The notes: generated by a model not told the origin, from the sequence alone. 11,888 bases of DNA from Pavlovales sp. CCMP2436 (GCA_026770615.1 MU631712.1:31613-43500), one strand, 5' to 3'; counted from the first letter of the stretch, positions 1-7,102 are shown. Numbers and translations are program-made.

Positions 1-25
1 CACACACACACACACGCACAACACA
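1..25. repeat. (CA)n microsatellite at window edge
   Basis: The window opens with a run of CA dinucleotides that degrades into CA-rich sequence. It probably lies in the intron upstream of the TIR-like exon, because C-rich sequence continues to the splice acceptor at 163-164. Confidence 0.8.
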
Positions 26-119
26 GAAACCTCATCCCCACCCTCATCCCACCACCTAGAACTGCACCCAACCCCGATTGCCCCTCAAGCGTTCACCCCT
101 GGGACCCCCCCCCCATCAC

Positions 120-164
120 CTCTTTCCCCTGATCACCCCCCCTTCCCCCTCTTCCCCCCCCCAG
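120..164 (+). other. 3' splice site with C-rich polypyrimidine tract
   Basis: About 45 nt of nearly pure C/T end in CAG at 162-164. The next base opens a reading frame that looks like real protein, while the frame upstream is low-complexity Pro/Ser from the tract itself. This identifies an intron end and sets the start of the coding exon at 165, in phase 0. Confidence 0.75.
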
Positions 165-611
165 TACTGCATTTCTGCGCACGACGTCGAGAACTCGCTC
201 AAGTGCCTGCCCGTCTGGATCGCCGGCTGCAACCAGATGGTGGCCCTGGTCGGCAAGTCCTACCACACGCGCCTCTGGTGCCTGCTCGAGCTGTTCACCT
301 ACGACATGATGGGCGGCGCCGCCGAGAACATGCTCGTGCTACCCCTGGGCGACGAGCGGGTCGAGGCGAGGCAGGTTGACGTGCGCGAGGCCGGGTGCTC
401 GAGCCTGCGCGACCGGGAAATGCTGCTCTCCATCATCGAGGCGGGGGTCGGAGTTGCCGCGTTCAACGCTTGGTTCAACACGCGGATAGGTCTGAAGGAC
501 CGGCCCCTGCTGGACCCGGTCCCGGTTTCGAGCAGCGGCTTCCGCGGTCGCCTATCGAGACGCAGCAGTGCGGGCAAGGCTAACGCACGCAAAGCGCATC
601 ACTTACTGTAG
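165..611 (+). CDS. TIR-like domain protein, 3'-terminal exon (partial)
   Basis: This exon encodes 148 residues and a TAG stop; the N-terminal part lies upstream of the window. Residues 15-53 contain a hydrophobic strand (PVWIAGCNQMVALVG) followed by SYHTRLWCLLELFTYDMMGG. An RLWC-x-x-E-L-F motif of this kind occurs in the helical part of TIR-like domains in many algal and oomycete proteins. A later stretch with VDVREAGC, DREMLL and IIEAGVG also fits what I recall of that family. The last 30 residues are basic and rich in Ser, Arg and Lys, probably a disordered tail. TIR domains act as protein-interaction modules or NADases. The catalytic glutamate of NADase TIRs cannot be assigned here, although the Glu in LLELF is a candidate. 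The family call comes from motif memory. Only the final exon is seen, so the full architecture is unknown. Confidence 0.6.
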   Translation, partial: YCISAHDVENSLKCLPVWIAGCNQMVALVGKSYHTRLWCLLELFTYDMMGGAAENMLVLPLGDERVEARQVDVREAGCSSLRDREMLLSIIEAGVGVAAFNAWFNTRIGLKDRPLLDPVPVSSSGFRGRLSRRSSAGKANARKAHHLL

Positions 612-1117
612 ATGCGCATGTGCCTCCAATTTGTCAGCTCTCGCCTCTAGCGGTACAGCCAGCCCCAGTTGTCACTTATATTAAGTATTTAGTCACTTAA
701 TGAAATTGTCGCAAATTACTATAAAGCTCCTTGTTAATCAGTTAACTATATAGTCCGTGTTCAAAAAAAAGAAGCACGCATAACTATACAGTATTATAAG
801 TACCGGGATCTGGATCGACACGGCGAGTGACGTCGAGCCCTGAATTTAAAGGCTAAATAAACACGCGCTCACTGCTGGCTGCTGCTAGCAGCACAGCATG
901 CCCGCAGTTGTCATTTATTAATAATATGTTTAATAACCTAACATGTTGCGCTAAACTGGTGACTGTGCTATTTGAGCGGCGTCGACGCCAGCGCCTCCAG
1001 CGCTTGCACTCCGATATAAACTGTAAAATTCTATTCAGCTGCTGCCAGCCCGCCCTGCGGCATCCTCCCATCGTGGCGCCAAGCGGGCTGGCGAACCAAT
1101 TATTGGGGCTCGCCTGG
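612..1117. other. AT-rich intergenic region between convergent genes
   Basis: This is the shared 3' flank of the TIR-like exon (+) and the methyltransferase gene (-). It is AT-rich from about 670 to 960, with short imperfect palindromes such as TAACTATATAGT. No RNA gene, convincing exon or mobile element is seen. Short open frames on both strands show no recognisable protein features. Confidence 0.6.
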
Positions 1118-1765
1118 CTATTGCGACTTGCTGGCCTTCGCCTTGAGTGCCTCGTGCTCGTCCTGCGCGAGGTAGCCCTCGACTAACGTCTGGAAGAAGT
1201 AGAGGCAGAACCACCACGCGACGACGATGAGCATGTCTGCGAAGACGCTCCACCCGAAGAGAAGGAGGGAACCGTAGACCAGGGCGACGCCGATGTGCTG
1301 CGGGTGGTTGGTCCACGTGTAGGGAAATTTGTTGTCGACCCACTCGATCTCGACCCCGAACTTGCAGCCATAGAGGATAGCAGCCTCGCCGATCGCGTTG
1401 AACGAGGCAACCTCGAGGAAGCAGCCGACCGCCAGCATCGCAAGGCCGGTCACAAGGACAAGCTGCGGCTGTGCGAGCACCTGGCCGAAAATGCGCCAGT
1501 AGTACGGCTCGGCCAGCCGCGCCGTGTCGAGTAGGCCCAGGTACCACGGCAGCAACCCGTAGAACCAGAGCTGCTTGGAGTAGGCCATGTTGCGGAAGTG
1601 CCACACGCGCGCCATCGGCTTGCTCCACGGAAAGAAGACGCCCGGGCTCACCCAGACGAGCGCATACATGAAGTGTACGACGCACGGCCAGACCATCAGC
1701 AGCAGGATGGGCGGCACGCCGCTCGACACGCAGAATGCATTGAGACGGTCGTCGATGTGGTCCAT
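1118..1765 (-). CDS. Phospholipid (phosphatidylethanolamine) N-methyltransferase-like membrane enzyme
   Basis: This intronless gene encodes 215 residues. The frame is open further upstream, but the ATG at 1765 sits in a strong Kozak context (GCGAACATGG), and the upstream part runs into a 13-bp tandem repeat, so this start is preferred. Hydrophobic segments lie near residues 18-40, 65-80, 100-120, 156-172 and 176-193. The C-terminal half follows the PEMT/PLMT pattern: a small-residue/Gly stretch (NAIGEAAILYGCKFG, 123-137), then FPYTWTNHPQHIG (147-159), comparable to the FPFN...(D/N)P(M/Q)Y(V/W)G motif, then a glutamate after the last helix (VEG, E196) and a Lys-rich end. Length matches the family (about 165-235 residues). 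Known relatives use S-adenosylmethionine to methylate phosphatidylethanolamine or its methylated forms towards phosphatidylcholine in the ER. Another member of the ICMT/NNMT-like membrane methyltransferase superfamily is possible. Confidence 0.68.
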   Translation of the reverse strand: MDHIDDRLNAFCVSSGVPPILLLMVWPCVVHFMYALVWVSPGVFFPWSKPMARVWHFRNMAYSKQLWFYGLLPWYLGLLDTARLAEPYYWRIFGQVLAQPQLVLVTGLAMLAVGCFLEVASFNAIGEAAILYGCKFGVEIEWVDNKFPYTWTNHPQHIGVALVYGSLLLFGWSVFADMLIVVAWWFCLYFFQTLVEGYLAQDEHEALKAKASKSQ

Positions 1766-1800
1766 GTTCGCGGCGCGCGGTTCCCCGGCGAGCGTGCCGA

Positions 1801-1810
1801 TTTTTAAAAT
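1801..1810 (-). promoter_or_regulatory. Possible TATA-like element of the methyltransferase gene
   Basis: An A/T-only stretch (TTTTTAAAAT on the + strand) lies 36-45 nt upstream of the chosen ATG in otherwise GC-rich sequence. If used, it implies a very short 5' leader. Support is position and composition only. Confidence 0.25.
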
Positions 1811-1834
1811 TACTAAGCGACCGCTCCAAAACGT

Positions 1835-1873
1835 GCGGCCCTGCGCGGCGGCCCTGCGCGGCGGCCCTGCGCG
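1835..1873. repeat. Three perfect copies of a 13-bp GC-rich tandem repeat
   Basis: The unit GCGGCCCTGCGCG is repeated head-to-tail at 1835-1847, 1848-1860 and 1861-1873, followed by a partial GCGG. It lies about 70-110 nt upstream of the methyltransferase ATG and explains why the upstream frame stays open. It could influence the promoter or be replication slippage. Confidence 0.9.
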
Positions 1874-1974
1874 GCGGAGGCCGCGATGAAACCTCAGCGT
1901 CGTGGAGCGACACGGCACGAATTTCGTCATCGGCTCCTAGTTCGCATCGACAGGGTCCGGCCTCGAGAACAGTC

Positions 1975-2556
1975 AGTAGGGGGAGCGACGCTTCCAGTTC
2001 GAAACCGTATTGAATACGGTTTATGTTTATACCAAAAGATAACGAAGATGGTCGGAGGCGTGCTCGGATGCTCGCGACGCGCCGTTGCTGTGCGACGTGT
2101 GGTACCCGGTGACCCCGATGACCGCCTGCCCCGGGCTCACCGGTCGCGCGTGCTTGCGATTTCCCGCGGCGAGACCGCGCACCGACTGCGCCGCCACCTT
2201 TCGCTCTTGTGAAGCTGTGTCGAACGTGAGCGATCAGAGCGGTGCCTCGGCCTGCCGCTCGGCGAGTCGTCACCACGCGACAAGCCCGCGAGGGCCGCTC
2301 GCCGGGGTGGACGGGCACGCCGAGGTGGTGCGACGCAGGTTCTTCCTCGTCGCCGACCTGCTCCGGGCGCAGCAACGGCGCCGGATGTCACGAAGGCGAG
2401 GTCGAATGTGCCAATTCGGGTCATTTGGGCTGGCCTCGCGACGCGAGCCCGCGGAAGTTCCCAGGCGCTCTGCTGCGGCACGCGCGGCGCGAGTATCCAT
2501 GGAAGCGTCATGGGGCCCAAGCTTCAACCGAGGCACGAGCCGAAGCACGCTCGCAC
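1975..2556 (+). repeat. Left arm of a long inverted repeat
   Basis: This arm matches the reverse complement of about 3844-4407. From about 2036 to 2478 the two arms look identical: the same proteins are read from both arms in three different frames. Both edges show substitutions and small indels. On the outer side the left arm has an extra 11 nt forming a palindrome (2002-2022). On the inner side homology fades at about 2556. All frames are open because of GC bias, and I recognise no product. Candidates are a foldback-type transposon, an inverted segmental duplication, or two copies of an unknown repeat. Confidence 0.88.
2002..2022. repeat. Perfect 21-nt palindrome specific to the left arm
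   Basis: AAACCGTATT, a central G, then AATACGGTTT give two perfect 10-nt arms. The right arm has only AAACCG followed by TTTT at the matching place (about 4373-4383), so the palindrome is an 11-nt gain on the left or loss on the right. Confidence 0.85.
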
Positions 2557-2655
2557 CCGAGGTACACCTTCAAAGTCGCCTTGACCGCCCGCCCCGGTGA
2601 GCCCGCCTGAGTGGTTGCGGATTTGGTAACAAGTACGCCGCCCGCCAGTTAGCCC

Positions 2656-2812
2656 AGCGCACATCCTCCTCTCTCTCCTCTCGCACCCATTGCCCTCTTC
2701 ACCCTGTTCGCTCCCCTCGCCCCCCTCGCCTCCCTCGATCCCTCGCTCATTTCGCTCCCCTGCCCCTACTCCCCCCTCCCTTCCTCCTCGCCCACTCGCT
2801 CACTCGCGCAGG
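2656..2812 (+). other. 157-nt pyrimidine-rich tract ending in a possible splice acceptor
   Basis: The sequence is almost pure C/T, with TCCCTCG/CCCCTCG-type motifs, and ends at GCGCAG (2807-2812). It resembles the intron ends in this window but is much longer. After it, a frame stays open to a donor-like GGGTAAGG at 2979-2986. It could be a 3' splice site, a pyrimidine-rich promoter tract or simple low-complexity DNA. Confidence 0.5.
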
Positions 2813-3333
2813 GCATCTCAAGTGGTGCACGCCCGCTGGTTAGCTTCAAGGGCGCCGCGCATTTGTCGCACCGCTGCCGAGGGCCCGTGGGCGCGCCGCT
2901 CTGCCTTGGCTCGGGGCCTATTTTGTTCGAGCGACAGAGCGACGAGTCTTCGCGAGTCAGAGGGCGTTGAGCCGAGCTTCGGGTAAGGCAGACAGATGGT
3001 TTCGCGCGCTCCCTCACGACGGCGGGGGCGCGCCCGGCCCCGAGCCCCCGCCGCTGCCCCGACGCACGGTGGCGATCTGCGCACCGTCCTCGCGCGCGCC
3101 AAACGCTCACCGAGCCCGAGAGCCGGTGAGCGGCGCACGAACAAGGCATCTCGCCTCCCCTTCGTCAAGCTGCAGCCGCAGCTGCAGTACTCCCGCACGG
3201 CGGGCCCCGAGGTGCGCCTCACCTTCGGCCCACTGGCAAGCCGCAGCAAAAGCCGCAGCCCTCCTGCAAGCGGGCTCCGAGCCACAACCGCAGCCCCCGC
3301 TGCAGTCGTAGCCCAGGGCTCCTCGCCCATCCC
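2813..3333 (+). other. GC-rich spacer of the inverted repeat; unrecognised coding candidates
   Basis: Several long frames are open on both strands because of GC bias. An exon from 2813 to about 2981 is conceivable from the acceptor-like and donor-like ends. A second Arg/Ser/Ala-rich frame runs from 2996 to a stop at 3352, with repeated GCCGCAG motifs at 3170-3305. No domain is recognisable, so I do not call a gene. A transposase would be expected here if this were an autonomous element, and none is seen. Confidence 0.35.
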
Positions 3334-3359
3334 GCGCCGCCTATCCTTTTAGGCGGCGC
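3334..3359. repeat. Perfect 10-bp stem, 6-nt loop hairpin
   Basis: GCGCCGCCTA, loop TCCTTT, then TAGGCGGCGC form a strong GC-rich hairpin exactly where GC-rich spacer changes to AT-rich sequence. An AATAAA follows at 3396-3401. It could mark an RNA 3' end. It does not match the canonical 6-bp stem, 4-nt loop histone hairpin. Confidence 0.75.
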
Positions 3360-3843
3360 TCGTCAGCATGACTATTTAAGAAAGTCAGAATGCCTAATAA
3401 AAACTCGACTAGGTGCGGTAACTTAATTATTTCTATTGGAATACGTATGAGTGTTCATATTGAAGTTTAATATTTAAATTTCTAAACTATATTCTATTTT
3501 AATATACCTGGCTGCACTGCTGACTGCCTTACACGGAGGGCGAGACTTCAAGGGCGAGCCTTCATCATGGCACCCCTTCCTTCCAAGCCTAGTCTGGGTG
3601 TGCACATGCGCGCCTAGACGTATGACGACCGACCCCTGGCCAGTGGGCGATGGCCAGGCAGCTGTTGCTGCGCGAGTTGGCCGAGCAAATAATGGCGCTC
3701 AGCGTCGCGTTTGTCCCCGAACCCGCGCCGCGCCGGCAGGCAACTCGGGCACGAAAGCGCGTGGTCCTCTCCGATGAGTGCTGGCAGCTGCTCCGATGGC
3801 AGCTTTGGTTCTATGGGCGCCATTCAGGGGCAGCCACAGACGC
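3360..3843. other. AT-rich to mixed spacer, no recognised gene
   Basis: The first part (3360-3510) is AT-rich. From about 3640 to 3840 composition rises to coding-like GC, with open frames on both strands: a plus frame that continues into the right arm, and a 69-codon minus frame with CPSC. Neither resembles a known family, and neither shows a convincing start context or splice sites. Confidence 0.4.
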
Positions 3844-4407
3844 TGGGAGCGTTCTTCGGCGCGTGCCTCGGTTGAAGCTTAAGCCCCAGGACGCTTTCAT
3901 GGATACTCGCGCCGCGCGCGCCGCAGAGCGCCTGGGAACTTCCGCGGGCTCGCGTCGCGAGGCCAGCCCAAATGACCCGAATTGGCACATTCGACCTCGC
4001 CTTCGTGACATCCGGCGCCGTTGCTGCGCCCGGAGCAGGTCGGCGACGAGGAAGAACCTGCGTCGCACCACCTCGGCGTGCCCGTCCACCCCGGCGAGCG
4101 GCCCTCGCGGGCTTGTCGCGTGGTGACGACTCGCCGAGCGGCAGGCCGAGGCACCGCTCTGATCGCTCACGTTCGACACAGCTTCACAAGAGCGAAAGGT
4201 GGCGGCGCAGTCGGTGCGCGGTCTCGCCGCGGGAAATCGCAAGCACGCGCGACCGGTGAGCCCGGGGCAGGCGGTCATCGGGGTCACCGGGTACCACACG
4301 TCGCACAGCAACGGCGCGTCGCGAGCATCCGAGCACGCCTCCGACCATCTTCGTTATCTTTGGGTCGAACATAAAACGGTTTCGAACTGGAAGCTTCGCT
4401 CCCTACT
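3844..4407 (-). repeat. Right arm of the long inverted repeat
   Basis: This is the inverted partner of 1975-2556. Compared with the left arm it lacks 3 nt near the inner end (GCTCTGCGGCG against GCTCTGCTGCGGCA) and lacks the 11-nt palindromic segment near the outer end. Its outer edge is the C-terminal continuation of the OTU-like frame at 4287-4754. The matching left-arm outer edge keeps a related stretch (GSDASSSKP against GSEASSSKP), so the duplicated segment once included part of that frame. Confidence 0.88.
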
Positions 4408-4754
4408 CCCTTGGCCTGGCGTGCGATAGCGGAGCCTGGAAATCTGACGTGCTCCCAGATTGGCCAAACGTTACGGATTAGCCGGTGGTCAAGGTTGTTG
4501 CCCATAGGGTCACCTACGTTCTCCGTTCTGCGTAGATTCAACTGCTCCTGGACGTGTTGCGGGAGGCTGCGGGCATATATGATTGCCGCAGTTCGTAGTG
4601 CTATGGCTGCCTCCCAGCTAACCGTCCTTCCTGCGCTTCTCAGCACAGCGTAGGGAAGGCAGTTTCCATCACCTTGTATGCTTGCGTGGGTCAGGTTTAC
4701 ACTTGCCAGTAGCGCTCTCAGGTTGTCAGCCGGTTCGCTTGTCCGTAGATCTAC
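4287..4754 (-). pseudogene. OTU-type cysteine protease-like fragment
   Basis: The minus frame is open from just after an in-frame TAA (4755-4757) to the stop at 4284-4286, about 156 codons. Residues 12-42 read LRALLASVNLTHASIQ and then GDGNCLPYAVLRSAG. The D-G-N-C-L signature after a hydrophobic lead-in is the hallmark of the OTU deubiquitinase fold, where Cys (here C32, 4659-4661) is the nucleophile. The helix after it, with LRTAAIIYARSL, also fits. The region that should hold the later strands and the catalytic His is replaced by sequence of the inverted-repeat arm, and no good ATG start is seen. OTU domains occur in cellular deubiquitinases and in some retroelements, so this may be a transposon relic or a broken host gene. 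Codon use is less GC-biased than in the neighbouring genes. Confidence 0.5.
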
Positions 4755-4941
4755 TTATGCGCAAGGAGCTCGGAGTGATCGTGGCGCGCGGCCACGCCAG
4801 GCTCATCCTTGCCCGCGCGCGCTCGCTGCACACGCAGATTGCGCGCGCGGCCGCTGGTGCCTTGGGTGCACCTTGGTTTCAGCGCACCGGCAGCTTGGCA
4901 AACGGGCCCGAGGACCCCCTTGCGCACGCGGACGGCGCGTA

Positions 4942-5108
4942 CAGGGGATCGCGGGCAATAAGAACGGCGCTTTTTGAGGCTGCGGCTGAGTTTCTTAGCA
5001 AATTACATACAAACAATCGCTGAATTATGGTTAAAACTACTATTGAATGGCAAAAAAACGAGGCTCAGTTTCTTAACACGACGGTTTCTTATTGCCCGCG
5101 ATTCCCTG
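4942..5108. mobile_element. MITE with 23-bp terminal inverted repeats and TA target site
   Basis: The ends read CAGGGGATCGCGGGCAATAA and, inverted, CAGGGAATCGCGGGCAATAA; matching continues to 23 nt with one mismatch. Each end is flanked by TA (4940-4941 and 5109-5110), the target duplication typical of Tc1/mariner/pogo-type elements. The 167-bp body is AT-rich inside GC-rich surroundings. It has no coding capacity and contains an internal imperfect direct repeat ending in AGTTTCTTA (4976-5000 and 5060-5079). It is probably non-autonomous and needs a transposase from elsewhere. Confidence 0.85.
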
Positions 5109-5228
5109 TACCGTGACGACGACTGGCGCAGCCACAATGCCGACCTGGGCGCACGCCTCGGCCGCGGTGGCCGCGGCGGCCGCGGCGGACAGGGCACACG
5201 CACCTAAATGGACGTGAGCGTTGTGTGT

Positions 5229-5251
5229 GGGGGGGGGAGGGGGGGAGGGGG
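5229..5251 (+). repeat. G-rich tract with quadruplex potential
   Basis: Runs of 9, 7 and 5 or more G separated by single A residues occupy 23 nt. Such a run can in principle form a G-quadruplex. Confidence 0.85.
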
Positions 5252-5325
5252 AACCTGTGGCAATTGCTACTAGTTCACTACCAACCTCACCTCTACCACC
5301 ACCATCCCTGCTGCCAGGACTAACG

Positions 5326-5381
5326 TCTGACGTCGACCAAGTCAGTGAGTGAACAACACCTGTTAAACTATGCTGAGCCGC
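5326..5381 (+). repeat. Dispersed 56-bp repeat, copy 1 (intergenic)
   Basis: It aligns with 10934-10990 in the same orientation. Shared blocks include TGACGTCGA, CAAG, GAGTGAAC and CCTGTT, and both end in GCCGC. Identity is roughly 75-80% by eye with small indels. Confidence 0.6.
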
Positions 5382-5584
5382 TAAATATAGATCTACGGTG
5401 ATTGTGACGTCTTCTTCCTCTGTAGGGGCTTTTTGTGCTTTGTTAGCCTTTCTTCCTGCTGCCCATGGGCCCGCTGGTTTGGGTAGTAAGGTGTTAGTCC
5501 TAGCGTTAGGTATCCCGATAGTCACAGCAAAGGATCGGTTAGTTATAAGTTATGAAGTTAGTTATATTCCGATACCAACTGAGT

Positions 5585-5692
5585 TTATTATAATAATAAT
5601 ATGTATATATGTATGTATGAATGTATGTGTGCATATATATATATATATATATAATGTATGTATGAATGTATGTATGTATGTATTATTATTTA
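5585..5692. repeat. Compound AT / ATGT / ATT microsatellite
   Basis: Mixed TATG tetranucleotide, TA dinucleotide (about 10 units near 5635-5654) and ATT trinucleotide runs. There is no coding meaning. Confidence 0.9.
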
Positions 5693-6056
5693 GATCGTTA
5701 CTGTGAGGGCAAGAAGTAGCTGATCAAGTCCAAGCAAGACTCAAAGAGCCACGACGTTGTCAATCTTGATAAACCTACGAGTATTAGCGTTGCCTGCGTT
5801 GGAATTAAGTTATATTAACGAAAGGGGGGTTATGGCTGGCGGTGTGTCAAGTTCAAGTCAAGCTGATCTTATCACTCCGTCGCAGGCTTCTACATACGCG
5901 CTACTGTACGCTGATCGAAGTGGGGATCAATTTAGTTATATAAGCTAACTACTGCATGCCTTTTGCCTGTCCATGTGTGGTCTGGACTCTGGGGCCCATC
6001 AGGGGAGCTGTCCTCGCGCAGTTGTCGGGAAGCTGCCCTCGCACAGGGGTCGGCCT

Positions 6057-6254
6057 CTACTCGGTGTCAGCGATAGTCACCTCGACGTCGACTTCCGGCT
6101 CAATCGCGATGGACGTGATCTGTTTCACAATCTCGGACGGCGAGTGCAGGTCGATGAGGCGCTTGAGGATGCGCATCACGAAGCGGTCCCACGTGTTGGT
6201 GCCCTCACCGCACGGCAACTTGCGCGTGGTGATGCGGAGGTGCTTGGTCGGGAT
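6057..6254 (-). CDS. RPS20: Ribosomal protein uS10 (RPS20), C-terminal half
   Basis: The minus strand encodes 65 residues and a TAG stop. It matches cytosolic RPS20 from the MPTK motif to the end: [42 protein letters not shown], then an acidic tail ending VEVTIADTE. Human RPS20 has 119 residues and its MPTK begins at residue 56, so the second half is complete and apparently intact. uS10 is part of the 40S small subunit head. Homology stops abruptly: upstream residues (AACANLG) do not match the expected KVKGPVR, no AG acceptor precedes the Ile codon, and the N-terminal half was not found elsewhere in the window. A repeat begins about 35-45 nt upstream. It is either a final exon with a non-canonical acceptor or a gene truncated by rearrangement. 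No poly(A) tract suggests a processed copy. Confidence 0.88.
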   Translation of the reverse strand: MPTKHLRITTRKLPCGEGTNTWDRFVMRILKRLIDLHSPSEIVKQITSIAIEPEVDVEVTIADTE

Positions 6255-6289
6255 CCCCAGGTTTGCGCAGGCGGCCGAGGAGCCGTCGC

Positions 6290-6598
6290 GCAGGCTACCT
6301 TATTCCGATCTCAGGCCTTCAGAGGGGTCGCGGAGCCGTCGTGCGCCTCATAGGCGAGCCGTGTGCCCTTCTCCTCCGAAGACCTGTCGCATCACCACCC
6401 GTCCTAGGCGAACGAGGGCGCAATGTCCGCACCTGTACGCCTCAAAGGTGACATGGCGCGCTCGGGGAGCACCCCCTGCAAGCACCAGGCCCACCTACAA
6501 CCCAACGGTCCCACCTCCGGGCGCAGCGCGGCTGGGATCCGAGTCCCCGCGGCGTAGACGGCTGGGTTCTCAAAAGTTAAAAAAACAACACTATTTTT
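6290..6598 (+). repeat. Repeat unit copy A
   Basis: This is a third copy of the roughly 290-bp sequence that forms the inner parts of the inverted pair to its right. Shared blocks include CGCCTCATAGG, GTGTGCCCTTCTCCTCCGAA, GCGGCGTAGACGG and CTCAAAAG, and each copy ends in an A/T-rich segment. Reading frames differ between copies, so it does not look protein-coding. Confidence 0.8.
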
Positions 6599-6599
6599 C

Positions 6600-7057
6600 T
6601 ATGTACTCCCCTACTCATAATGTTGATCTCTCAGGTTACCCGCTCAATATGGGGGCCTTCCCGACGTCCCCGCCGGCTGAAAAGTTAGAGCCCAGTCGCC
6701 AAGTCCGGGAGGCGCATTTAGGTAGCTTAATATTGTCCACTAAGAAAAAATATGAGCGCACATAAATAAATAAATTAAATACATACAAAAAATGGTTATT
6801 TTTTCAACTTTTGAGCACCCGGCCGTCTACGCCGCGGGGACCCGGATCCCAGCCGTGCCGCGCCTCTGAGGTGGTACGGCTGGTGTGTGGGAGGGCCTGG
6901 TGCTTGCCGGGGGTGCTCTCCGAGCGCGCCATGTCGCCTTCGATGCGCGCAGGTGCGGCCGTCGCACCTTCGTTCGACTGTCTGTGACAGGATGAGATCA
7001 GACGGGTCTTCGAAGGAGAAGGGCACACTGCTCACCTATGAGGCGCGTGACGGCTCC
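6600..7057 (-). repeat. Left arm of nested inverted repeat (copy B plus D1)
   Basis: Read on the minus strand from 7057, it matches 7103-7560 on the plus strand at roughly 80% identity by eye. It consists of copy B (about 6775-7057) and an outer segment D1 (about 6600-6775) with GGTTACCCGCTC, CCTTCCCGACGTCCCCGCCG and GCGCATTTAGGTAGCTTAAT. D1 also abuts copy A on its other side, so D1 is flanked by A and B in opposite orientations. Confidence 0.82.
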
Positions 7058-7102
7058 CCGGCCCCCCTGAATGCCCAGAAATCGGGAGAAGGCCCTTGGG
7101 CT

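Larger units (their letters stand above)
5111..6056. other. Intergenic region with simple repeats, no firm gene
   Basis: This stretch holds a CCGCGG-rich block (5160-5190), a G-rich tract, a dispersed repeat and AT/ATGT microsatellites, listed separately. A minus frame over 5073-5525 stays open through the G-tract as Pro codons and lacks an ATG. A plus frame from the ATG at 5832 to 5948 (38 codons, not GC-biased) has no recognisable relatives. I call no gene here. Confidence 0.5.

Noticed and set aside
1995..2008. tRNA B-box-like CCAGTTCGAAACCG in the arms
   Set aside because: The flanks do not form a T-stem, no A box lies at the right distance, and no cloverleaf can be drawn.
1035..2375. 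A 446-codon minus frame spanning the left arm and the methyltransferase gene
   Set aside because: It is Arg/Ala-rich, runs through the 13-bp repeat, and overlaps the methyltransferase gene in another frame; it is a shadow.
2085..2600. Long overlapping open frames on both strands inside the inverted-repeat arms
   Set aside because: All frames are open because of high GC, none shows a domain, and the near-identical arms give no codon-level test of selection.
3334..3359. Histone mRNA 3' hairpin
   Set aside because: Stem and loop lengths and loop sequence do not match the canonical histone element, and no histone gene is nearby.
5073..5525. Minus frame with Pro-rich stretch and Ala-rich tail
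   Set aside because: No ATG start. The Pro and Ala runs come from the G-tract and CCGCGG block, and it overlaps the MITE terminus. One segment matches an intron, not an exon, of the surface-protein gene.
5956..6765. A 269-codon plus frame
   Set aside because: It lies opposite the clear RPS20 coding sequence and then crosses repeat copies whose frames differ; it is a shadow.
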